Source: UBA2199 sp964628035
GTDB lineage: Bacteria > Acidobacteriota > Aminicenantia > UBA2199
Length of the DNA stretch: 64,000 bases
Direction of reading: 5' to 3'
NCBI GenBank assembly: GCA_964628035.1
Contig: CAZVPI010000015.1
Coordinates: forward strand, 1 to 64,000
The notes under the pieces are model-generated. The model worked only from the letters and a program-made list of their open reading frames with translations, was not told where the DNA came from and searched no databases. Position 1 is the stretch's first letter. Every line of letters starts with the position of its first letter. Both the position numbers and the translations under genes were made by a program. Below, one piece after another: positions 7,756-19,700 of this stretch.

Positions 7756-9837
7756 ATGCAGGAAGCGAATCGCATCCAGGAACACCCGGTACTGCCGGTG
7801 GAGCCTGGCGAAACTATCACGTTCTATTGGAACAACGAACCGGTGCTGGGGAAAAAGGGCGAGGCCCTCTCCTCGGCGCTCATCGCCGCCGGCGTCGACG
7901 CCTTCGGCCGCAACGCCCACGACCATGCGCCGCAGGGGATCTTCTGCGCCAACGGCCAGTGCTCCAAGTGCCTGGTGATCGTCGACGGCAAGCCGGTCAA
8001 GTCGTGCATGACCCCGCTCCGGGCCGGCATGAAGGTGAACGCCGCCGACGAGCTGCCCGAGCTGCCCGCAGCCGCCAAGGCCCCCGCCCTGCCCGAAGTG
8101 CCCGAGGTCGAGACCGACGCGCTCATCATCGGCGCCGGCCCGGCCGGGCTTTCGGCCGCCGTCGAACTCGGCCGCCTGGGCATCGCCACGCTGCTGGTCG
8201 ATGACAAGCACGAGCCGGGCGGCAAGCTGGTGCTGCAAACCCACAAGTTCTTCGGCTCGGTCGAGGACTCGCAGGCCGGCACGCGCGGCATCCGCATCGG
8301 CCGCGCGCTGGCGGAGGCGGTCGCCGCCGACCCGCACGTGACCGTCTGGCCCGACAGCACCGTGCTCTATGTCTATTCCGACCGCAAGGTCGGCGTCCTG
8401 CGCGAGGGGCGATACGTGCTGGTGCGCCCCAGGGTGGTCCTGAACGCCGCCGGCGCCCGCGAGAAGTCGCTCGTTTTCCCCGGCAACCACCTGATCGGCG
8501 TCTACGGCGCCGGCGCCTTCCAGACCCTGGTCAACCGCGACCTGGTCCGCCCCTCCAGCCGCCTGTTCATCGTCGGCGGGGGCAACGTGGGCCTGATCGC
8601 CGGCTATCACGCCATCCAGGCCGGCATCACCGTGGTCGGCCTGGCCGAGGCGCTGCCGCAGTGCGGCGGCTACAAGGTGCACGCCGACAAGCTGAAGCGG
8701 CTGGGCGTGCCCCTCCACACCTCGCACACCGTGCTGGCGGCCAACGGCCGGGAGCGCGTGGAGTCGGTGACCATCGCCCGCGTCGACGAGCGCTTCCGCC
8801 CGCTCGCCGGCACGGAGCGCACCTTCGCCTGCGACACGCTTCTGGTGGCCGTCGGCCTCGACCCCATCGCCGAGTTCACCGCCCAGGCGCAGACGGCCGG
8901 CATCCCCGTCTTCGCCGCCGGCGACGCCGCCGAGATCGCCGAGGCCTCGTCGGCCATGTTCAACGGCCGCATCGCCGGGCTGGCCGTGGCCCGCGAGCTG
9001 GGGGCCAAGGTGGAGGAGGTCCCCGCCGACTGGCAGGCCAAGGCCGAGCTGCTCAAGTCGCATCCCGGCAAGGTCGAGACGCAGGTCTTCCCCGAGGGCG
9101 AGGAGGGGGTGATGCCGGTCATCCACTGCCTGCAGGAGATCCCCTGCAATCCCTGCACCACCGTCTGCCCCACCGAGTCGATCGGCATGGAGGGCGACCC
9201 GCTGCTGGGGCTGCCGCGCTACGACGGCCGCTGCATCGGCTGCGCCAAGTGCGTGCTGGTCTGCCCGGGGCTGGCCATCACCCTGGTCGACTATCGCCGC
9301 GACCGGGAGATGCCCATCGTCACCGTGCCCTACGAGATGTCGCACGTCAGGCTGGCCGTCGGCGACAAGGTGCGGGGGGTCGACATCGACGGCAACGTCC
9401 TGGGCGAGTTCGAGGTGGCGGCGCTGCAGCAGAACCGCCAGAACCTGACGCGCCTGGTTCGCCTGCGCGTGCCCCGCGCCCTGGCCAAGCGCGTGGTGGC
9501 CTTCCGCCTGCAGGAAAGCGCGGCGACCGAGCCGCTGCCCGAGGCCGAGGCCGTTGCCGGCCAGGCCATGGCCTGCCTGTGCGAGCGCGTGTCGGCCGAC
9601 GAGGTGCGGCGCCTGATCCGCCAGGGAATCACCGACATCAACCAGATCAAGGCCGTCACCCGCGCCGGCATGGGCGCCTGCGGCGGCAAGTCGTGCGACA
9701 CGCTGATCCGCTCCATCTTCCGCCAGGAGGGGATCGACCCCGGCCGCGTCATTCCGGGAACCAAGCGGCCGCTCTACGTCGAGGTGCCGCTGGGCACCCT
9801 GGCCGGCGCTCTCGGGGCGGGGAACGAGGGGGAATGA
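7756..9837 (+). CDS. multidomain iron-sulfur/FAD subunit of an HcnAB-type amine or amino-acid dehydrogenase
   Basis: This 693-residue chain combines parts usually made as separate subunits. Residues about 15-105 form a [2Fe-2S] domain (CANGQCSKC plus KSC), as in HcnA or opine dehydrogenase subunits. Residues 120-440 form an FAD/NAD(P) pyridine-disulfide-type oxidoreductase (GAGPAGLSAAVE near 126, VGGGNVGL near 272). Residues about 460-510 hold ferredoxin cysteines (CNPCTTVCP and CIGCAKCVLVCP). Residues about 600-650 form a BFD-like [2Fe-2S] domain (CLCER, then CGGKSC). With the FAD oxidase-fold partner at 9840 it should oxidise a secondary amine such as proline, hydroxyproline, sarcosine or an opine and pass electrons inward. 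The true substrate is not readable. GGAGG at 7742-7746 supports the start. Confidence 0.88.
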   Translation: MQEANRIQEHPVLPVEPGETITFYWNNEPVLGKKGEALSSALIAAGVDAFGRNAHDHAPQGIFCANGQCSKCLVIVDGKPVKSCMTPLRAGMKVNAADELPELPAAAKAPALPEVPEVETDALIIGAGPAGLSAAVELGRLGIATLLVDDKHEPGGKLVLQTHKFFGSVEDSQAGTRGIRIGRALAEAVAADPHVTVWPDSTVLYVYSDRKVGVLREGRYVLVRPRVVLNAAGAREKSLVFPGNHLIGVYGAGAFQTLVNRDLVRPSSRLFIVGGGNVGLIAGYHAIQAGITVVGLAEALPQCGGYKVHADKLKRLGVPLHTSHTVLAANGRERVESVTIARVDERFRPLAGTERTFACDTLLVAVGLDPIAEFTAQAQTAGIPVFAAGDAAEIAEASSAMFNGRIAGLAVARELGAKVEEVPADWQAKAELLKSHPGKVETQVFPEGEEGVMPVIHCLQEIPCNPCTTVCPTESIGMEGDPLLGLPRYDGRCIGCAKCVLVCPGLAITLVDYRRDREMPIVTVPYEMSHVRLAVGDKVRGVDIDGNVLGEFEVAALQQNRQNLTRLVRLRVPRALAKRVVAFRLQESAATEPLPEAEAVAGQAMACLCERVSADEVRRLIRQGITDINQIKAVTRAGMGACGGKSCDTLIRSIFRQEGIDPGRVIPGTKRPLYVEVPLGTLAGALGAGNEGE

Positions 9838-9839
9838 CC

Positions 9840-10994
9840 ATGGCCAAAAACTACGACGTCATCGTCATCGGCGCCGGCTCGGTGGGCGTTCCCGCCGCCC
9901 TCTCGCTGGCGCGGGCCGGCCTCTCGGTCCTGATCCTCGACGAGCTGGCCTCGCCCGGGCAGCTGAGCAACAAGAAGGCCATCGGCGGCATCCGCGCCAC
10001 CCACTCCGATTTCGGCAAGATCAAGGTCTGCCAGCGCAGCATCGAGATCTTCGCCGGCTGGAGGGAGAACGAGGGCGACGAGATCGGCTGGCTGAGCAAC
10101 GGCTACAGCTACCCCGCCTACTCGGACGACATGGAGAGGAAGCTCAAGGAGCTGATGCAGGTCCAGCACTCGTTCGGCCTGAACATCGGCTGGGTCTCGC
10201 CCGACGAGTACGACGAGCTGGTGCCGGGGATCAACCGCGAGGGCTTGCGCGGTTCCACCTACTCGCCCGAAGACGGCAGCGCCTCGCCGCTGCTGGCGGT
10301 GAACGCCTTCTACTTCAAGAGCCTGCAGGCGGGCGCCGAGTACCGCTTCCAGGAGAAGGCCACCGCCCTGCGCCTGGAAGGGGGAAAGGTCGTTGCCGTC
10401 GCCAGCGACAGGGGCGAATACGGCTGCGGCCAACTGATCAACGCCGCCGGCAACAGCGCCCGCGCGATCGCCCGCCTGGCCGGCCTCGACGTGCCGGTGG
10501 TCCCCGACAACCACGAGGGAGCGATCACCGAGCCGGTGAAGCGTTTCTTCGGGCCGATGGTGGTCGATATCCGCCCCGAGCCGGGATCGGCCAACTACTA
10601 CTTCTACCAGAACCACGAGGGGCAGGTGGTCTTCTGCATCACCCCCGACCCGCCCATCCTGGGCGTGCTCAACGAGTCGACCTCGGTCTTCTTCCCGCAG
10701 GTGGCGAGGCGCATGGTGCAGCTCTACTCGCGCCTGGCGTCGCTGCGCGTGCGCCGCTCCTGGCGCGGCCAGTACCCGATGACCCCCGACGGCTTCCCCA
10801 TCGTCGGCCGCGACGCGACGGTCGCCAATTACATCCACGCCGTGGGCATGTGCGGCCAGGGCTTCATGCTGGGGCCGGGCCTGGGCGAGCTGCTGGCGCG
10901 CATCGTCCGCAACGAGGAGACGGAGGACGACCGCCGCATCCTGCAGAGCTTCCTGCCCACCAGGGAGTTCAAGGGAGTAGAGGCGCTTAAATAA
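9840..10994 (+). CDS. FAD-dependent DAO-family oxidoreductase, catalytic subunit of the dehydrogenase complex
   Basis: This 384-residue protein begins with an FAD-binding Rossmann motif (DVIVIGAGSVGVPAALSLA), contains an internal substrate domain (about 100-270), and ends with the DAO-type closing motif (GFPIVGRD, then the VGMCGQGFMLGPGLGELLA segment). This matches HcnC, sarcosine oxidase beta and proline dehydrogenase beta subunits, which oxidise the C-N bond while the partner subunit takes the electrons. It follows the 693-residue gene directly. ATG 9834 overlaps that gene's TGA, but ATG 9840 has better spacing from the GAGGGGG ribosome site. The two genes must act together. A bound flavin is expected; substrate unknown. 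Confidence 0.87.
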   Translation: MAKNYDVIVIGAGSVGVPAALSLARAGLSVLILDELASPGQLSNKKAIGGIRATHSDFGKIKVCQRSIEIFAGWRENEGDEIGWLSNGYSYPAYSDDMERKLKELMQVQHSFGLNIGWVSPDEYDELVPGINREGLRGSTYSPEDGSASPLLAVNAFYFKSLQAGAEYRFQEKATALRLEGGKVVAVASDRGEYGCGQLINAAGNSARAIARLAGLDVPVVPDNHEGAITEPVKRFFGPMVVDIRPEPGSANYYFYQNHEGQVVFCITPDPPILGVLNESTSVFFPQVARRMVQLYSRLASLRVRRSWRGQYPMTPDGFPIVGRDATVANYIHAVGMCGQGFMLGPGLGELLARIVRNEETEDDRRILQSFLPTREFKGVEALK

Positions 10995-11000
10995 ACCAAG

Positions 11001-11491
11001 CTCGAGACGTTAGACGTTAGACGTTCGTGGTTAGCAAGAAAGCATATCTGCCCAAAATGGCTTTGAACCCGGGAAGACGAAAGCACCAAGTTCCAAGCAC
11101 CAAATCCCAAATAAGCACGAAGCACCAATAACCCAATGACCAAAACAAAAAGCCATATTAGGATCAGGTTCTACACACCTACAGTGCATTTTGGTCTTCG
11201 TTTGGGCCACAACGTCCCCGCCAGGGGATTGGAATTTGGAACTTGGAATTTGTTTGGGATTTGGTGCTTGGAATTTTTGTCTTACGAGCATCAGGCCTAG
11301 CCACAAAAACCGCTTGGGCTAGCCCCGAAACCCTTTACAGCGCTAGTTGTCTGCTTAAAAAACAATTAATTTTGGACAGCAATGGCACGAAAGATTCCAT
11401 ATATCTATTGTTTGTCCTTAATAACTTGCTCACATCTGGCGTCTTTTGCTTGTTCCATGCCTTGCTGACGTCTAACGTCTAACGTCTCGAG
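11001..11491. repeat. 490-bp nested inverted-repeat (cruciform) element
   Basis: The outer arms are a perfect 24-bp inverted repeat at 11001-11024 and 11468-11491, built from a direct ACGTTAG-type repeat and ending in CTCGAG. AGCAAG/CTTGCT continues the pairing. An inner perfect 19-bp pair lies at 11093-11111 and 11253-11271 (CCAAGCACCAAATCCCAAA and its complement), with further loose pairing around it. Base composition is much lower in GC than the neighbours and no credible gene is inside. It separates the dehydrogenase operon from a truncated membrane-protein gene at 11500. Confidence 0.85.
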
Positions 11492-11499
11492 ATCTATTT

Positions 11500-11748
11500 T
11501 TATATCAACTGCTTCCCCAAAAAGGCCAATAGTGAAAAAACCATGGTCCACGGCACCGACCCCGCTGCCAGCCAGGGCAACAGCCGCCTTGGCGGCGCGC
11601 CCAGGAACAGGCCGAAGGCGGCGCCGAGCGGCGAGCCGACCAGCAGCGGCGCCAGCAGCGGGTCGAGTCCCATGGCCGCGCCGGCCGGCGCCGCCGCCCA
11701 CAGCTCGGCCATGCCGAGCGCGAACAGGGTGATCCGCTTCCAGGGCAT
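11500..11748 (-). pseudogene. truncated small multidrug-export-like membrane protein
   Basis: The frame MPWKRITLFALGMAELWAAA encodes 82 residues with helices and the pattern E-L-x-A-A-x-P-x-G-x-x-x-G-L-x-P-L-L-A, which resembles the N-terminal half of the 'small multi-drug export' membrane family. Family members are usually about 150 residues or longer. The stop falls 9 bp past the end of the cruciform element, so the 3' half was probably lost to it. The assignment is a resemblance, not a firm identification; the frame could still be a functional short protein. Confidence 0.4.
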
Positions 11749-11938
11749 TCTCGTTCCATCTCGCGCCGCCCTTGCAGCGCGCCGGCACCGGCGCGTAAAC
11801 CGCACGCCCTCTCCAGGCGGGTGTCGGCGGCGCAGATTGCTTTTTCGCCTGTTTTGCGCTATGTATGACCTTCGCCGACCGCCGCCCTCCCCTGCCGCTT
11901 CAAGGAGGGCCGGCCCAGCGCCCGCAAGTGGAGGAAAA

Positions 11939-13243
11939 ATGCTCCGTGCATTCAAGGCCCTGTTCGTGGTTGCCATTATCGCCGTAGGCGCGGCCCTGCC
12001 GGCGCCTGCCGAAGCCGACAACAGCAAGCTCGACGTCTATTTCTGGGAGCGCGTGCGCCAGGAGAGCTGGGACAACACCCTGAGCCTCGACGAGTCTGCC
12101 GCCGACACCAGCGCCTACCTGCGACTGCGCACCGGCCTGGGCGCTTATTGGCGCCCGGGAAAGGCTTGGGAGTTCCACCTGCGCCTGACAAACGAAAATC
12201 GCGTTTACATGGCTCCCAAGCTTGACCCCAGGTTCAAGAGCGACTTCAACATCCACGAGGTCTTTTTCGATCAATTGAGCCTGCGCTGGCGCGGCAAGGG
12301 CAGCCGGCCGCTGACCGTCACCGCCGGCCGCTTTGACATGATGCTCGGCGAGGGCTTCCTGCTCATGGACGGCGGGCCGCTCGACGGCTCGCGCTCGGGC
12401 TACTTCAACGGCCTGCGCCTCGACTGCCCCCTGAAGAACAAAAACAGCCTGACATTTTTCTTCGTGCGCCAGCCCCGGACCGACACCCTGCTGCCGGTGG
12501 TCAACGACAGGGAACAGGCCATGATCGAGCAGGAGGAGCAGGGGGTCGGGCTGTATTTCACGAGCCAGGCGAAGCGCACCGGCCTGGAAGCCTACCTGTT
12601 CCGCAAGGATACTTTCGCCTTCGCCGCCCTGCCCGCCGGCGCCCTGCACGTGGCCGGCGGCCGCGTCGCCCACCCCTTCTCGGAAAAGCTGTCCCTGACC
12701 GCCGAGGCCGCCCTCCAGCTCGGGACGCTCGGCGACAGGAGCCGCCGCGGCTTGGGCGGCTATTTCCACCTCGACCACCGGCCGGGCCGGCGCTTTCCCG
12801 TGCCGGCGCAGCTGACCCTGGGCGGCATCTGGCTGAGCGGCGACGACCCGGCCACGCCGCGCTACGAGGGCTGGGACGCGGCCTTCAGCCGCTGGCCCAA
12901 TTGGAGCGACTCGCTCATCTACCTGCAGGCGCGGGAGACGCGCGTCGCCGACTGGGTCAACTTCGCCTCGCTGTACGCCGGAGCGGTGTTCGAGCCCGCC
13001 GAGCGCGTGAAGGTCCACCTGACCTGGCACAGGCTGTCGGCCCCGGAAAAGACCGCCCCCTCGGCCCTGCTCAGCGGCGCCGGGGGCGACCGAGGCTGGC
13101 TGGCGATCGCCCGGGCCGCCTACGACGTGTCCCGGCACCTTTCCGGGCGCCTGATCTGGGAGTATTTCCGCCCCGGCGGCTTCTACCGCGCCGGCGCCGA
13201 CCCCTATCACTGGGTGCAGTTCGAGATGTTCTTCCGTTTCTAA
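11939..13243 (+). CDS. outer-membrane beta-barrel, alginate-export (AlgE)-like channel
   Basis: This is a 434-residue protein. Residues 1-24 form a signal peptide ending in PAEA. The remainder alternates amphipathic strands with short turns (LDVYFWERVRQESWDN, TVTAGRFDMMLGEGF, YFNGLRLDCPLKNKNSLTFF) and ends in the aromatic strand WVQFEMFFRF, the usual C-terminal signal for the Bam machinery. The strand pattern and the AGR-x-M-x-x-GEGFL motif match alginate-export-type channels, which pass sugars or small anions. GGAGG lies before ATG 11939; upstream in-frame ATGs lack it. The symporter follows 22 bp later, so this pair may bring one solute across both membranes. Confidence 0.82.
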   Translation: MLRAFKALFVVAIIAVGAALPAPAEADNSKLDVYFWERVRQESWDNTLSLDESAADTSAYLRLRTGLGAYWRPGKAWEFHLRLTNENRVYMAPKLDPRFKSDFNIHEVFFDQLSLRWRGKGSRPLTVTAGRFDMMLGEGFLLMDGGPLDGSRSGYFNGLRLDCPLKNKNSLTFFFVRQPRTDTLLPVVNDREQAMIEQEEQGVGLYFTSQAKRTGLEAYLFRKDTFAFAALPAGALHVAGGRVAHPFSEKLSLTAEAALQLGTLGDRSRRGLGGYFHLDHRPGRRFPVPAQLTLGGIWLSGDDPATPRYEGWDAAFSRWPNWSDSLIYLQARETRVADWVNFASLYAGAVFEPAERVKVHLTWHRLSAPEKTAPSALLSGAGGDRGWLAIARAAYDVSRHLSGRLIWEYFRPGGFYRAGADPYHWVQFEMFFRF

Positions 13244-13265
13244 GCGGGCCAAGGAGGAGGGAGAG

Positions 13266-14735
13266 ATGATCCTGAAAATCACGGTCCTGGCGCTGTACGT
13301 ATTGGCCATCGTGGCCATCGGCGTCCTGCGCGGCAGGAAGACCGAGACGTTCCACGACTTTTTCCTCGGCGGCGGCAACATCGGCCCCTGGATGACCGCC
13401 TTCACCTACGGCGCCGCCTATTTCTCGGCGGTGATCTTCATCGGCTTCTCGGGCAAGATCGGCTGGCAGTTCGGCTACTCGGGGGTGTGGATCGCCGTGG
13501 GCAACACCCTGGTCGGCGTGCTCCTGGTCTGGGCGCTGCTGGGCTGGCGGGTCAAGAAGATGGCCCAGGAGTACCAGGTGGCCACCATGGCCGAGTACTT
13601 CGAGAAGCGCTACCAGAGCCGCTTCCTGAAGCTCTTCGCGGCGCTGGCCGTCTTCGTCTTCTTCATCCCCTACTCGGCCGCCGTCTTCATCGGCCTCTCC
13701 TACCTCTTCCAGCTGAACTTCGGCACCGAGTTCTGGCACGCCCTGGCCTTCATGGGCCTGTTCACCGCCGTCTACATGGTGCTGGGCGGCTACAAGTCGA
13801 TGACCATGATGGACGTTTTTTTCGGCGTCCTGATGCTGATCGGCGGCGGCGTGGTGATCGTCAGCGTCCTGGCCAAGGCCGGCGGCCTGGCCGCGGCGAC
13901 GGAGCGGCTGGCGGCCATCGATCCCAGGCTGACCGCCGCCGTCGGCCCGCCCGGCTGGTGGCCCCTGTTCTGCCTGGTGTTCCTGACCTCGGTGGCGCCG
14001 TTCGCCATGCCGCAGCTGGTGCAGAAATTCTACGCCGTGCGCGACCGCCGCGCCGTCCGCGCCGGCATGTGGATCTCGACCGCCTTCGCCCTGATCCTCA
14101 CGGCCATCGCCTACTTCTCGGGCAGCTTCTCGCGGCTGCTGCTCAATCCCGAGAACGCCCCCGGCGCCTTCGCAGGCGGCAAGCCCGTCTTCGACGCCCT
14201 GGTCCCCGAGCTCCTGGCCAGGTCGGTGCCGAATTCGCTGATCATCTTCATCATGCTGCTGATCCTGTCGGCGTCGATGTCGACGCTGGCGGCGCTGGTG
14301 CTCATCTCCAGTTCGTCGCTGGCCAAGGACCTCTACGCCGGCTTCGTCAACCCCCGCGTCTCCGACCGCACGCTGACGCGCATGATGCGATCCTTCAGCG
14401 CCTTCTTCATCCTGCTCTCGGTCATCCTGGCCTACACGCGGCCGGCGACCATCGTCTCCATCCTGGGCATCTCCTGGGGCGCCATCGGCGCCTTGTTCCT
14501 CGGGCCCTTCATCTGGGGCTTGTTCACGAAGCGGGCGAACCGCTTCGGGGCCATCGCCGCCTCGCTGCTGGCGCTGGCCGTATGCCTGGTCCTCTACCTG
14601 GGCGGCCGCCCCTCGCCCGAGGCCGGCACCGTGGGCATGATGGTCTCGCTGGCCGCCACGCCGCTGTTCAGCCTGCTGGGGAGAAGACCACACGGACGGA
14701 CACGGACGGACACGGAAGGACACGGACGAGAATAA
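13266..14735 (+). CDS. sodium:solute symporter (SSS family)
   Basis: This 489-residue inner-membrane protein has about 13 helices. The N-terminal FHDFFLGGGNIGPWMTAFTY and the GYKSMTMMDVFFG segment near residue 180 are typical of SSS transporters such as proline, pantothenate and sialic-acid carriers. The substrate cannot be read from the sequence. The ribosome site AGGAGGGAGAG precedes the ATG. Its outer-membrane partner is immediately upstream, and the amine dehydrogenase genes lie a few kb before, so uptake of an amino acid or its derivative is a possible link. The last about 15 residues (HGRTRTDTEGHGRE) come from a 10-bp tandem repeat at 14691-14730 rather than normal transporter sequence. 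Confidence 0.9.
   Translation: MILKITVLALYVLAIVAIGVLRGRKTETFHDFFLGGGNIGPWMTAFTYGAAYFSAVIFIGFSGKIGWQFGYSGVWIAVGNTLVGVLLVWALLGWRVKKMAQEYQVATMAEYFEKRYQSRFLKLFAALAVFVFFIPYSAAVFIGLSYLFQLNFGTEFWHALAFMGLFTAVYMVLGGYKSMTMMDVFFGVLMLIGGGVVIVSVLAKAGGLAAATERLAAIDPRLTAAVGPPGWWPLFCLVFLTSVAPFAMPQLVQKFYAVRDRRAVRAGMWISTAFALILTAIAYFSGSFSRLLLNPENAPGAFAGGKPVFDALVPELLARSVPNSLIIFIMLLILSASMSTLAALVLISSSSLAKDLYAGFVNPRVSDRTLTRMMRSFSAFFILLSVILAYTRPATIVSILGISWGAIGALFLGPFIWGLFTKRANRFGAIAASLLALAVCLVLYLGGRPSPEAGTVGMMVSLAATPLFSLLGRRPHGRTRTDTEGHGRE
14691..14730. repeat. tandem 10-bp repeat inside the symporter 3' end
   Basis: Four units of CACGGACGGA with small changes (CACGGACGGA, CACGGACGGA, CACGGAAGGA, CACGGACGAG) encode the terminal arginine/threonine/aspartate-rich tail of the symporter. 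It lies between two convergent gene ends. Confidence 0.9.
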
Positions 14736-14747
14736 AGAAAAAAGACG

Positions 14748-16598
<1,851 letters not shown>

Positions 16599-16664
16599 GC
16601 GATCACGAATCCTGCATCGGGGGGAGCAGTGGGAGAGCGGAAACGGGCCTTTCCGTCAGTTGTG

Positions 16665-16694
16665 ATTATACACCAAAGTGGCGGGGATTGTAAA
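16665..16694 (-). promoter_or_regulatory. promoter of typA
   Basis: On the minus strand TTTACA (16694-16689), an 18-bp spacer and TATAAT (16670-16665, preceded by TG) lie about 65 bp before the TypA ATG. The hexamers overlap the divergent promoter of the mannosidase gene. Confidence 0.65.
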
Positions 16695-16716
16695 TCGCGG
16701 CTTTTCCCCCTAAAAT
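16688..16716 (+). promoter_or_regulatory. promoter of the mannosidase/PTS genes
   Basis: TTGTAA (16688-16693), a 17-bp spacer and TAAAAT (16711-16716) precede the ATG at 16765, which has GGAGGA 7 bp upstream. It shares DNA with the typA promoter, so the two divergent transcripts probably compete for polymerase. Confidence 0.55.
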
Positions 16717-16764
16717 AGGTTTTGCCCGATGCGGCCGGAACCACCGGGCCCGGAGGAGCACACC

Positions 16765-19700
16765 ATGAAAACAAGGCAGCGCACTATCCTGGCGGCGATC
16801 GTCCTGACGCCGCTGCTGACGGCCACCCTGGCCATCCCCTGCCGGGCGGCGACGGCGCGCGAACGCATCGCCGGACTGGGCAAGGCCATCGACACCCGCG
16901 TCCTGGACTGGGAGCTGTCGCTCGACGGCTCGCGCTGGGAGCCCTTGCAGCCCGGCCGGACCGTCAAGGCGGCCGCTTTCCGGCTGCGGGCCACGGTCCG
17001 CGCCGCGGAGTTCTTCGCCGGCGCCCGCGTGGCCGGCGCGCCGCTGCGGCTCCACGCCCGCCTGCAGGGCCGCGGCCTGGTCCTGGCGAACTTCCTCCTC
17101 GACGGCAGGGAGCTGGAGCAGGCGACGCTGCACGGCGAGAGCGGCACCGCGGTCGAGGAGACACGCGACGTCCTGCTCATGGAAAAGGCCGACCAGGCGC
17201 CCCATGTTCTGGAGATCGCGGTGGAGAACCGCGGCTTCGTTCCGGCCCGCGGCGAGTCTTGGCCCGAGCGCCGGCGCGGCGCCCCGGCCGAAGAGGGAAG
17301 CTGGTTCAACCTGCAGTCGGCCGAGTTGGTCTACGCCAACGCCGAGAAGAACCTGGCAGCACTGAAAGAATGGCTGGACTCCTTTCAGTTCGCCGACATC
17401 CTGGTCAACCCCGAGCTGAAGCGCTACACCTTCACCGGCAAGCCCTACGACATCCCCGACAAGCGCCGCGTGGACGCGGCGAGGCTGGCGAGGATCAACG
17501 CCGCCCTGGACCGGGCGGCGGCCGCCCTCGACCTCGGGGCGCTGGCCGCGGGCGACTGGCCGCGGGCGCGCGCCTCGCTGCGGCGCTCGCTGCGCCTGGC
17601 GGCGCCGGTCCGCTCCTACCTGAAGGAGTTCCGCATCCACCTGGTGGGCAACGCCCACATCGACATCGCCTGGCTGTGGCGCATGGCCGAGACCATGGCC
17701 CTGGCCAAGAACACCTACGAGACGGTCATCCAGAACATGGGCGAATACCCCGAGCTCACCTACGCCCAGAGCCAGGCCGTCACCTACGACTGGATCGAAA
17801 AGAAGCATCCCGACCTCTTCAAGGCCATCAAGGAAAAGGTGCAGGCCGGGCGCTGGGAGATCGTCGGCGGCATGTGGGTCGAGCCCGACTGCAACCTGAT
17901 CGCCGGCGAGAGCTGGGCGCGCCAGATCCTCTACGGCAAGAAATACTTCCATGAGAAGTTCGGCGTCGACGTGCGCATCGGCTGGAACCCCGACTCGTTC
18001 GGCTACAACTGGAACATGCCGCAGCTCTACAAGCTGGGCGGCATCGACAGTTTCATCACCCAGAAGCTGTGGTGGAACGACACCACCGTCTTCCCCCACT
18101 TCCTCTTCAACTGGCAGGGAGTGGACGGCACGACGATCCTCACCTACATGCCGCCGCTGAGCTACGCCAGCCGGCTGCAGCTGCAGGAGGTGGCCAACGG
18201 CGTCTCCAAGTACGAGGCCACCACCGGCCTGAAGGAGAGCCTGATCCTCTACGGCCTGGGCGACCACGGCGGCGGCCCCAATCGCGAGATCCTCGACCGC
18301 GTGCGCGGCTACGGGAAGCTCTCGCTGGCGCCGCGCTTTGTCCACACCACCCCGAGCCCCTTCCTGCAGAAAAAACGGAGCGAGAAGCTCGACCTGCCGC
18401 TGTGGCAGGACGAGCTCTACCTGGAGTACCACCAGGGGACTTTCACTACCCAAGGAGCGATCAAGAAGAACAACCGCCGCACCGAGGCTCTGCTGGCCAC
18501 GACCGAGAAGCTCGCTTCCATCGCCTGGCTGCTGGACGGCTCCTACCCGGGAAACGAGCTGGAACAATGCTGGAAGAGCGCCCTCACCCTGCAGTTCCAC
18601 GACATCCTGCCCGGCTCCTCCATCACCCCGGTGATCCGCGACGCGCTCGAGACGTACAAGAAGGTGCGCCGGGAGCTGATGTTCCTGCAGGAGAACGCCC
18701 TGGCGCGCATCGCCGCCGGCATCGACACCTCATGGGTGAAGGGGACGCCGCTGCTCGTGTTCAACCCCCTCTCCTGGGAGCGCGACGACGCAGTGACCGT
18801 CGTGGTCCAGCTGCCGCCCGGCGGCGCGCGGCTGTTCGATGACCAGGGGCGCGAGATCCCGCATGCCCATTCCGGCGGCGAGTTCGTTGCAGGCGGGACG
18901 CGCCGCCCGGCCGAGTTCACCTTCGTGGCCAGGAACGTGCCTGCCCTGGGCTACCGCATCTACGACCTGATCGCGGAGCCGGCCGTTGCCGGCGCCGGCC
19001 GGGTCAGCGGCGGGGAGATCGTGCCCGGCACGGGCCGGCCCGCGGCTCCGGCGTTCGATCCCGTTTTGGAGAACGCCGCGCTGCGCGTGGTCATCGACCG
19101 CGAGAGCGGCAACATCCGCAGCCTCTTCGACAAGCGGCAGGGGCGCGAGTTCGTGGCCGCTGGCGAGCAGGCCAACAAGCTCTGGGTCTACGAGGACCGC
19201 CCCGAGGACTGGGACGCCTGGAACATCGGCTATACCGGCCGCGGTTGGGAGCTGAACCGGGCCGACCGGGTGCAGCTCGTCGAGGACGGCCCGCTGCGGA
19301 CCGTCGTTCGCATCGACAAGAGCTTCCTCGGCCTGACCAAGTCGCGCGAATACCCCAGCGAGGATTTCCCCTCCTCCTTCTTCACCCAGCATGTCACCCT
19401 CTACAAGGAGCTGGACCGCGTCGACATCCGCACCGAGGCCGACTGGTGGGAGGACCACCTGTCGCTGAAGGCCTGCTTCCCCGTCGACGTGGAGGCCGAG
19501 AAGGCCTATTACGAGATCCCCTTCGCCGCCATCGGCCGCACCACCCGCTCCGAGACGCTGTGGGAGAAGGCGCGCTACGAGGTGCCGGCCCTGCGCTGGG
19601 CCGACCTGGCCGACGAAAAGGGCGGCCTGGCCCTGCTCAACGACGGCAAGTACGGCCACGACATCCACGGCGGCGTCATGAAGCTGTCCTTGCTGCGTTC

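Noticed and set aside
7681..9345. 554-codon minus-strand open frame opposite the oxidoreductase
   Set aside because: Composition is low-information (A/G/L/D/Q/H-rich), there is no motif, and it is antisense to a gene with clear domains.
8661..9830. Long open frame (about 390 codons) overlapping the 693-residue oxidoreductase, joined to the next gene
   Set aside because: It is an out-of-frame shadow of the GC-rich upstream gene. The true start of the second gene is ATG 9840 (or 9834).
13071..14723. 550-codon minus-strand open frame opposite the symporter
   Set aside because: It is rich in H/Q/E/G repeats from antisense reading of a GC-rich gene; no motif.
14691..14730. Short tandem repeats as a CRISPR array
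   Set aside because: Units are 10 bp without spacers; it is a microsatellite.
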